Source: Acidobacteriaceae bacterium (GTDB lineage: Bacteria; Acidobacteriota; Terriglobia; Terriglobales; Acidobacteriaceae). From it: a DNA stretch of 64,000 nt. Positions 56,615 through 64,000 of this stretch are shown in pieces. The notes beneath the pieces are model-generated. The model ran no database searches. It was given only the letters and a program-made list of their open reading frames with translations, and was not told the DNA's origin. Each line of letters opens with the position of its first letter. The first letter of the stretch is position 1. The DNA lies in the NCBI GenBank assembly GCA_003132445.1, contig PKXU01000136.1, forward strand, positions 84,576 through 148,575, written 5' to 3'. A program made the position numbers and the translations under genes.

Positions 56615-57640
56615 TTACTTAATCTGCACAAGTTGATCGGGCACAGAAGCCGGACTTTCCGGCGCTGGATGCTGCGGCGCTCGCCACGAATCAAAAATCG
56701 AAACCTGATGCACGCACGAGACTGTGCAATGCGGCGCACACGATTTTTCACTCAAATATTCGCGCTGCAAATCATCCCGCGTATAACCCGCTAGAGGCAC
56801 TCCCGGGTAGCCGCGCTGCTGCGAACAATAATGCACCAGCCCGTTTTCGCAGATATACAAATAGCGCCCGCCTGCCCGGCACCGCCAGTCGTTCGGTTTC
56901 CCTTTGGCGATATTGTCCTGAAACGAGTGAATGCGCGTGAAGCTGCTTTTTTCCAGCGCCTGCATGGCATGATAAATCCGTCGCTCTTCTTCATTCAGCG
57001 GCTGCAACTGACCGCTGCCATCATGAATAATTCCGATCGTGGACGTGAACCCCAGTTCAATCGCGCGCTTGCCAATTACCAGCGCATCCTCTGGATGATG
57101 AATCCCTCCCCCAACCACCGAATTAATATTCACGTGGAAGTCCGCATGCTCGGCCAGCGATTGCAATTTCTTGTCCAGCACCTTCAGACTCTTCTTCGAC
57201 ACTTCGTCCGGATTCACATTGTCGATCGAAATCTGCAGCCACTCGAGACCCGCGCGGTTCAGAAGCCGAATACGATCCGCCACCAGCAAATAACCATTGG
57301 TGATCAGTCCCGCGATCATCCCATTGGCCCGAATCCGGCGAATCACGTCGTCAAGTTCCGGATGCATCAACGGCTCGCCCCCAGAAATCGTGACGACCGC
57401 CGTTCCCAGCGAACCGAGTTTGTCGATGCGCCGATACATTTCTTCGATCGGCACCGGCTTCGAGAAATCGTCGAACTCGTTGCAATACGTGCACGCCAGA
57501 TTGCACCGTCGCATGGGAATGATGTGCGCCAGCAGCGGATGATCAGTCGAGACCAGCGCCCGTATCGCCATGTTCGCGCCGCGCAGGTTGCGGTGCAGAG
57601 CTTTGGCGCGGCGTCGCAAAGTTGTAATCAAAGAAGGCAT
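56615..57640 (-). CDS. Radical SAM protein (MoaA/SPASM-like)
   Basis: [35 protein letters not shown]-terminal Cys cluster [19 protein letters not shown]…CAPHCTVSC. Confidence 0.9.
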   Translation of the reverse strand: MPSLITTLRRRAKALHRNLRGANMAIRALVSTDHPLLAHIIPMRRCNLACTYCNEFDDFSKPVPIEEMYRRIDKLGSLGTAVVTISGGEPLMHPELDDVIRRIRANGMIAGLITNGYLLVADRIRLLNRAGLEWLQISIDNVNPDEVSKKSLKVLDKKLQSLAEHADFHVNINSVVGGGIHHPEDALVIGKRAIELGFTSTIGIIHDGSGQLQPLNEEERRIYHAMQALEKSSFTRIHSFQDNIAKGKPNDWRCRAGGRYLYICENGLVHYCSQQRGYPGVPLAGYTRDDLQREYLSEKSCAPHCTVSCVHQVSIFDSWRAPQHPAPESPASVPDQLVQIK

Positions 57641-57698
57641 GAGAATTCGCTTACTTACTATTACACCACAGCTCTCGGCACCGGGCACGCATCCCAGC

Positions 57699-57729
57699 AC
57701 CGTTCGGTAATTTCCACCAACCGAACGGT
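57699..57729. promoter_or_regulatory. Two palindromic ACCGNNCGGT elements (candidate operator)
   Basis: ACCGTTCGGT (57699-57708) and ACCGAACGGT (57720-57729), starts 21 bp apart, in the divergent spacer. Confidence 0.5.
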
Positions 57730-57877
57730 TCTGTAGTCACACCCACCGAAGGCGAAAGAAGCGAGCTACTTCTCTCCGCTTCGCATTACGCATTCCCCAT
57801 CGAAACCCATTACACTAGTAAGTTAATCTGCGCGGTGAAATCCGCCTGTGTGCCAACTCATTCCCAGAGAGGCCATT

Positions 57878-60670
57878 ATGTCTGTGAATAGCTTCAACTC
57901 CCGCTCCACTCTCAAAGTCGGCAGCAAAGAATACGAAATCTGCCGTCTCGACGCGCTCGATAAACAGGGCATTTCCACCCGCCATCTGCCCTTTTCTCTT
58001 CGCATCCTTCTCGAAAATCTGCTGCGCACCGAAGACGGCCGCAACGTGACCAAGGAAGAAATCCGTGCCCTCGCCAATTGGAGCAGTAAATCGAAGCCCG
58101 AAAAAGAAATAGCCTTCACCCCAAGCCGTGTGCTTTTGCAGGATTTCACCGGCGTGCCCTGCGTTGTCGATCTCGCTGCCATGCGCGACGCCATGCAGAC
58201 CCTCGGTGGCGATCCTTCCTTGATCAATCCGCTGCAGCCGGTCGAACTCGTCATCGATCACTCCGTGCAGGTCGACGAGTTCGGCACACCCAACGCTTTC
58301 GAAGTCAATGCACTGCTGGAATTTCAGCGCAACAAAGAGCGCTACTCGTTTCTGCGCTGGGGACAAACCGGCTTCCGCAATCTGGCCATCGTTCCGCCCG
58401 ACACCGGCATTGTCCATCAGGTAAACTTGGAATACCTCGCGCGTGTCGTCTTCGTGCACCAAGCGAACGGCAAACGTACCGCCTATCCCGACACTCTCGT
58501 AGGCACCGACAGCCACACGACAATGATTAATGGTTTAGGAGTGTTAGGTTGGGGCGTCGGCGGGATTGAGGCCGAGGCGGCAATGCTGGGACAGCCGGTT
58601 TCCATGCTCATTCCGCTGGTGGTTGGTGTGAAGCTTACGGGACGATTGCGCGAAGGCGCGACCGCCACGGATTTTGTGCTTACCGTCACTGAAATGTTGC
58701 GCAAGCATGGGGTAGTCGGGAAATTCGTCGAGTACTTTGGCTCGGGACTGCGGGATCTGCCGCTGGCCGATCGTGCGACCATCGCAAATATGTCTCCCGA
58801 GTACGGAGCGACCTGTGGAATCTTTCCGATCGACAAAGAAACGCTGAAATATTTGCGGCTCACCGGGCGCAGCGAAGAACAGATTGCTTTGGTCGAGGCT
58901 TACAGCCGGGAGCAGGGGCTGTTTCACGACGAGAAAACTCCGGAGGCGGAATACTCGGAACTGCTCACGCTCGATCTCGCTACGGTTGAACCCAGTCTCG
59001 CCGGACCCAAGCGGCCGCAGGATCGTGTGGTGTTGTCGCAAGCGGGTGAGTCGTTTCAGAAGGCGCTGCCTTCGCTGATCAAGCCGAGAACCGCAGGAAA
59101 AACCGCAGTTCCAGCTGTCACCCCCATCACGAAGGACCGTTGGGAGCAGGAAGGCGGAAGTCCGGCTGCAATTGGCGTCGAAGATCCAAAAGTTGAGGAG
59201 CATGTGCCAGCCTCGGTGAAGAATTCGCTCAAGCACGGAAGCGTCGTGATTGCCGCGATTACTTCGTGCACGAACACGTCGAATCCTTCAGTGCTGATTG
59301 CAGCCGGACTGCTCGCCAAGAAAGCGGTCGAGAAAGGACTGCAAGTTCCGGCGTGGGTGAAAACTTCGCTGGCCCCGGGATCGAAGGTGGTTACAGACTA
59401 TTTGGCAAAGGCCGGATTGACGCCGTATCTTGAGAAATTGAAATTTCATCTGGTGGGTTACGGATGCACCACATGTATCGGAAACTCTGGGCCGCTGCCC
59501 ACGGAAGTCTCGCAAGCAATCGACGATAAAGAACTGGTAGTCGCCAGCGTCCTCTCCGGCAATCGCAACTTCGAGGGCCGCATTAACTCCGAAGTACGCG
59601 CCAACTATTTAATGTCGCCGCCGCTCGTCGTCGCATTCGCGCTTGCCGGGCGCATCGACATCGATCTGCGAAAGGACGCCATCGGCACAGGCAGAGACGG
59701 CAAGCCCGTTTTTCTCGCCGACATTTGGCCGACGCAGCGCGAGGTCGAAGAAGCCGTCGAGCAGTCCGTCACCGCCGAAATGTTTTCTAAAAGCTATGCC
59801 AAAGTTTTCGAAGGAGACGAACGCTGGCGCGGCCTGGCTGTGCCGAAAGACGAGACGTACGCGTGGGAGAAAGATTCAACCTATATCCGGCGCGCGCCGT
59901 ATTTCGATGAGATGTCGGTAAAGCCGGCGCCGATCCATGACATCAAGAAAGCTCGAGTGCTCGCCGTTCTCGGCGACAGCGTCACCACCGATCACATTTC
60001 ACCGGCGGGTTCGATCAAGAAACACAGTCCTGCGGGAAAATATTTGCAGGAACATGGCGTGAAGCCCGGAGATTTCAACTCCTATGGTTCGCGGCGCGGC
60101 AATCATGAAGTGATGGTGCGTGGCACATTCGCCAACGTGCGCCTGCGCAACAAACTCGTCGCGACCGAAGGCGGATATACGCGGCATTTGCCAAGCAACA
60201 CAGAAATGTCGATCTTCGACGCGTCGGAAAAATATCGCGCCGCCGGCACGCCGCTCATCGTCTTAGCGGGCAAGGAATACGGGTCGGGTTCGTCGCGCGA
60301 CTGGGCCGCAAAAGGACCGGCACTTCTAGGCGTGCGCGCGGTGATCGCCGAGAGCTACGAACGTATTCACCGCTCGAACCTGGTAGGCATGGGCGTGCTC
60401 CCGCTGCAATTCCCCGACGGACAAAACGCCGAATCGCTCGGCCTTACGGGAGAAGAGGTGTTTGAGATCACCGGCATCCGCGAGGTGGTCGAACACTTCG
60501 CCGCCGGCCGCGAAGTAAAAGTGCGCGTGAAGGGAAAGAGTGATGTTGAATTCAATGCGCTGGTGCGAATCGATACGCCGCAGGAAGCGCTGTACTACGC
60601 CAACGGCGGGATTCTGCAGTATGTGTTGAGGCAATTGTTGGCGACGAAGGCGCAGCCGGTAGGGGTGTGA
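57878..60670 (+). CDS. acnA: Aconitate hydratase
   Basis: [78 protein letters not shown]. Confidence 0.97.
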   Translation: MSVNSFNSRSTLKVGSKEYEICRLDALDKQGISTRHLPFSLRILLENLLRTEDGRNVTKEEIRALANWSSKSKPEKEIAFTPSRVLLQDFTGVPCVVDLAAMRDAMQTLGGDPSLINPLQPVELVIDHSVQVDEFGTPNAFEVNALLEFQRNKERYSFLRWGQTGFRNLAIVPPDTGIVHQVNLEYLARVVFVHQANGKRTAYPDTLVGTDSHTTMINGLGVLGWGVGGIEAEAAMLGQPVSMLIPLVVGVKLTGRLREGATATDFVLTVTEMLRKHGVVGKFVEYFGSGLRDLPLADRATIANMSPEYGATCGIFPIDKETLKYLRLTGRSEEQIALVEAYSREQGLFHDEKTPEAEYSELLTLDLATVEPSLAGPKRPQDRVVLSQAGESFQKALPSLIKPRTAGKTAVPAVTPITKDRWEQEGGSPAAIGVEDPKVEEHVPASVKNSLKHGSVVIAAITSCTNTSNPSVLIAAGLLAKKAVEKGLQVPAWVKTSLAPGSKVVTDYLAKAGLTPYLEKLKFHLVGYGCTTCIGNSGPLPTEVSQAIDDKELVVASVLSGNRNFEGRINSEVRANYLMSPPLVVAFALAGRIDIDLRKDAIGTGRDGKPVFLADIWPTQREVEEAVEQSVTAEMFSKSYAKVFEGDERWRGLAVPKDETYAWEKDSTYIRRAPYFDEMSVKPAPIHDIKKARVLAVLGDSVTTDHISPAGSIKKHSPAGKYLQEHGVKPGDFNSYGSRRGNHEVMVRGTFANVRLRNKLVATEGGYTRHLPSNTEMSIFDASEKYRAAGTPLIVLAGKEYGSGSSRDWAAKGPALLGVRAVIAESYERIHRSNLVGMGVLPLQFPDGQNAESLGLTGEEVFEITGIREVVEHFAAGREVKVRVKGKSDVEFNALVRIDTPQEALYYANGGILQYVLRQLLATKAQPVGV

Positions 60671-61125
60671 GCAACGATTCGTGGTTTGCCGGTCTCGTCC
60701 CCATGCAGCCGCCCACCGTTGTGACTGCCATTTCGGTCGTCTTCTTTCTAGCTGCGATTTACCTGTGGGCGATCGGCGCCATCATGCTCCTCGCCCCCGG
60801 TACAGTTTCGCTGATGAGCGGAGCCCCGCTAATGTATGGGCTGGAATTGGCGGGGCCGTACATGGCTCTGCTCGTGGGAAGCGGTTGGGCGCTCATCGCT
60901 TGGGGACTATTTCGTCTGCACAACTGGGCACGCCTGGCCGCAGTGATTGTAATGATCATTGGTGTCGGCTGGCTGGTGCCGAAGATCTCCAGCGCCGAAT
61001 TAGGTGCGGGTTTGTTTTGGGACGGGCTACAGATCGCGCTGCGAGCGGCGGCAGCGTGGTACTTGGCGCAGTCGAGTGCCGTGATTGACAGCTTCAAGAA
61101 AACCGCGACGGAACGAAAAGGCTAG
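60667..61125 (+). CDS. Hypothetical integral membrane protein (GTG start overlapping acnA stop)
   Basis: Several TM segments; 4-nt overlap with acnA. Confidence 0.6.
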   Translation: MSNDSWFAGLVPMQPPTVVTAISVVFFLAAIYLWAIGAIMLLAPGTVSLMSGAPLMYGLELAGPYMALLVGSGWALIAWGLFRLHNWARLAAVIVMIIGVGWLVPKISSAELGAGLFWDGLQIALRAAAAWYLAQSSAVIDSFKKTATERKG

Positions 61126-61228
61126 GCACGGGCTCTTCCCACGGTCTTCACGGATGATTCCTCTCTGATCCGATCCTCTGAGAGAATCAGGGGATAGTTG
61201 ATCCGTGAAGAGTCGTGCGACTCGTGAT

Positions 61229-63871
61229 TTATTTTCTTGTCTTCTCCGCTACTTTCTCGCCGACTCGTTTGCTGACCTCGAAGCGCATCTTGCCGCTCTT
61301 CTTGTCCGCGTCGACGATCACGTGATCGCCGTGCAGAATCTCGCCATCGAGAATCTTTAGCGCGAGAGGATCCTGGATCATCTTCTGGATCGCGCGCTTC
61401 AGCGGACGCGCGCCAAAGTTCGGGTCGTATCCTTGCGTGAAGAGCAGGTCCTTGGCCGCGTCGGTCAGCTCCAGAGAAATCTTGCGGTCGGCTAACAGGC
61501 GGCGAACGTCTTCCAGGCGCAGTTCGATGATGCGCACCAGCTGTTCTTTCCCGAGCGGACGGAAGACGATGATGTCGTCAACGCGATTGAGGAACTCGGG
61601 TTTGAAGTGTGTGTGCAGCAGGTTCTGCACCTGCTCGCTGGCTTTTTCAAAATCTTCAGGCGTACGAATATTCTCCGCCTGCAAATAGCTGGACCCGATG
61701 TTTGAGGTCATGATGATGATCGTGTTCTTGAAATCGACGACGCGGCCTTTGCCGTCAGTCAAGCGGCCGTCGTCCATGATCTGCAGGAGAATGTTGAAGA
61801 CATCGGGGTGTGCCTTTTCGATTTCATCGAAAAGAACCACCGCATACGGTCGACGGCGCACTTGCTCGGTGAGCTGCCCGCCTTCTTCATATCCAACATA
61901 GCCCGGAGGCGCGCCGATCAGGCGTGCGACGGAATGCTTCTCCATGTATTCGGACATGTCGATGCGCAGTAAAGCACGCTCGTCATCGAAAAGAAATTCC
62001 GCAAGGGCACGAGCAAGTTCAGTTTTGCCGACTCCGGTCGGGCCGAGAAAAATGAAAGAGCCGATGGGACGCTTGGGATCGCTCAGGCCGGCTCGGGAGC
62101 GGCGAATGGCATTGGCCACGCGCTCCAGCGCGGGATCCTGCCCGACGACGCGCAGGCGCAGGCGCTCTTCCATCGTGACTAGTTTCTTCACTTCGCCTTC
62201 GAGCATCTTCGAGACAGGGATTCCCGTCCACTTGGAGACGATGCGGGCAACGTCTTCCTCGTCGACTTCTTCTTTCAGCATGCGCTTGCCGCCCTGGCTT
62301 TCCATTTGTTTGCTGAGTTTGGCCAGTTCCTCTTCGGCCTGGCGAATCAGGCTATAGCGAATTTCGGCGACGCGCTGCAGATTTCCCTTGCGTTCTTCAG
62401 CCTGCTCTTCGACTTTCAATTTTTCGATTTGACCTTTGAGGGCGCGAACGCGGGCGATCAAATCTTTTTCTTTTTTCCATTTCGCTTTGAGCGTGTTGGA
62501 TTTCTCGCGAATCTCGGCGAGTTCCTTTTCGATAATGGACAGGCGCTCCTTGGAGTTGGCATCGTCTTCTTTCTTGAGAGCCTGCTTTTCGATTTCCAGC
62601 TGCATGGCTTTGCGTTCCAGTTGATCGATGTCAGTTGGCAGCGAATCGATTTGGATGCGCAGCGAAGCGGCGGCTTCGTCGATCAGGTCGATGGCTTTGT
62701 CGGGCAGAAAGCGGTCGCTGATATAGCGATGCGAGAGCGTGGCTGCGGCGACGATGGCCGAGTCTTTGATGCGCACGCCGTGATGCACTTCGTATTTTTC
62801 CTTCAGGCCACGCAGGATGGAGATGGTGTCTTCGACGTTGGGTTCGCCGACAAAGACGATCTGGAAGCGGCGTTCCAGCGCGGCATCTTTTTCGATGTAT
62901 TTGCGGTATTCGTTCAGCGTGGTTGCTCCGATGGCCCGCAGTTCACCGCGAGCCAGTGCGGGCTTTAGCATGTTGGAGGCATCGATAGCACCTTCGGCGG
63001 CGCCGGCACCGACCAGGGTGTGCAATTCGTCGATGAAAAGAATGACTTGCCCCTGCGAGTCTTCGATTTCCTTGAGCACGGCTTTGAGCCGGTCTTCGAA
63101 TTCGCCGCGATATTTTGCACCGGCGAGCATCGCCCCAAGGTCGAGCGCAACCACGCGCTTATTTTTCAGAACCTCAGGCACATCACCGGAGATGATTCTC
63201 TGCGCCAGCCCTTCGACAATGGCGGTCTTGCCAACGCCTGGCTCGCCAATGAGCACCGGATTATTTTTCGTGCGACGGGAAAGAACCTGGACCACTCGGC
63301 GAATTTCCTCATCCCGTCCAATGACAGGATCGAGCTTACCGCGCCGTGCCTGCTCGTTGAGGTCACGCGCATAACGTTCCAGCGCTTGATACTTGGCTTC
63401 CGGATTCTGGTCGGTAACTTTCTGCGACCCGCGAACAACGGTCAGCGCTTTCAAAATAGCGTCGTCGGTCGCCCCGTGCCGGGCGAGAATTTGCTGTGCG
63501 ACATCGCGCTTCAGGTGAGTGATCGCCAGCAGCAAATGCTCAGTCGAAACGTATTCATCTTTGAAATTGGATGCTTCCTGGAAAGCTCGCTCGAGCAGCT
63601 TGTTGACCTCGTTCGAAAGCGTAGCCTGGGCCGCACTGCCGGAAACCTTAGGAAGTTTTTCAATCTCGCGATAGACCTCGCTGAGAACCGCTTGTGGCCC
63701 AATGCCGATTTTTTCCAGCACAGGTGGAACAATGCCTTCTTTGTCTTCCAGCAAGGCGGCGAGCAGGTGAAGCGGCTGCAATTCGGGATTGCCGTGCTCG
63801 GAGGCGAGTTCATTCGCGCGCTGGACGGCTTCCTGCGCTTTGACGGTAAATTTGTCCCAGCGGATTGGCAT
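61229..63871 (-). CDS. clpB: ATP-dependent chaperone ClpB
   Basis: Clp N domain; [18 protein letters not shown] and [19 protein letters not shown] Walker A; middle coiled coil. Confidence 0.97.
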   Translation of the reverse strand: MPIRWDKFTVKAQEAVQRANELASEHGNPELQPLHLLAALLEDKEGIVPPVLEKIGIGPQAVLSEVYREIEKLPKVSGSAAQATLSNEVNKLLERAFQEASNFKDEYVSTEHLLLAITHLKRDVAQQILARHGATDDAILKALTVVRGSQKVTDQNPEAKYQALERYARDLNEQARRGKLDPVIGRDEEIRRVVQVLSRRTKNNPVLIGEPGVGKTAIVEGLAQRIISGDVPEVLKNKRVVALDLGAMLAGAKYRGEFEDRLKAVLKEIEDSQGQVILFIDELHTLVGAGAAEGAIDASNMLKPALARGELRAIGATTLNEYRKYIEKDAALERRFQIVFVGEPNVEDTISILRGLKEKYEVHHGVRIKDSAIVAAATLSHRYISDRFLPDKAIDLIDEAAASLRIQIDSLPTDIDQLERKAMQLEIEKQALKKEDDANSKERLSIIEKELAEIREKSNTLKAKWKKEKDLIARVRALKGQIEKLKVEEQAEERKGNLQRVAEIRYSLIRQAEEELAKLSKQMESQGGKRMLKEEVDEEDVARIVSKWTGIPVSKMLEGEVKKLVTMEERLRLRVVGQDPALERVANAIRRSRAGLSDPKRPIGSFIFLGPTGVGKTELARALAEFLFDDERALLRIDMSEYMEKHSVARLIGAPPGYVGYEEGGQLTEQVRRRPYAVVLFDEIEKAHPDVFNILLQIMDDGRLTDGKGRVVDFKNTIIIMTSNIGSSYLQAENIRTPEDFEKASEQVQNLLHTHFKPEFLNRVDDIIVFRPLGKEQLVRIIELRLEDVRRLLADRKISLELTDAAKDLLFTQGYDPNFGARPLKRAIQKMIQDPLALKILDGEILHGDHVIVDADKKSGKMRFEVSKRVGEKVAEKTRK

Positions 63872-64000
63872 GGCTTACTCCATTGTGTGATTGGAAATTG
63901 AGTAATTTAGAAATTGAATAATTTGAGGGCAGGAAATGTTGTCCCGATTCAAATTCTTCAATTCCGAACTTTCTGATCAAAAAAGTTGCGGGAGGCGGTG

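Overview
This 64 kb window looks like an ordinary chromosomal segment of a GC-rich soil-type bacterium, probably Acidobacteriota. That assignment is inferred from gene content and repeat style and has not been tested. It carries mostly housekeeping and metabolic genes: a Sec-dependent formate dehydrogenase (fdoGHI plus fdhE), trpCFBA with chorismate mutase, DAHP synthase and prephenate dehydrogenase, scoAB, a molybdenum-cofactor cluster (mog, moaC, moeA), pilT-like, queC/queE/queD, dinG, der, ExbD-type genes, aconitase and clpB. No tRNA, rRNA, CRISPR array, transposase or integrase was recognised. The most interesting items are: (1) one uninterrupted ORF at the left edge that fuses an ABC-2 exporter permease to an amidohydrolase, translationally coupled to its ATPase; (2) an in-frame UGA (selenocysteine) plus SECIS-like hairpin that splits the formate dehydrogenase ORF in the ORF track; (3) a ~1.6 kb two-gene insert bounded by a 33-bp near-perfect direct repeat that duplicates the 3' end of a YdeI-family gene; (4) an acyl-adenylating enzyme/ACP/PlsC acyltransferase fusion; (5) several dispersed repeat families, including degenerate 7-bp-period arrays and two repeats that appear to be absorbed into coding sequence (trpB N-terminus, der linker); (6) two apparent frameshifts (an ExbD gene and a gene inside the insert).
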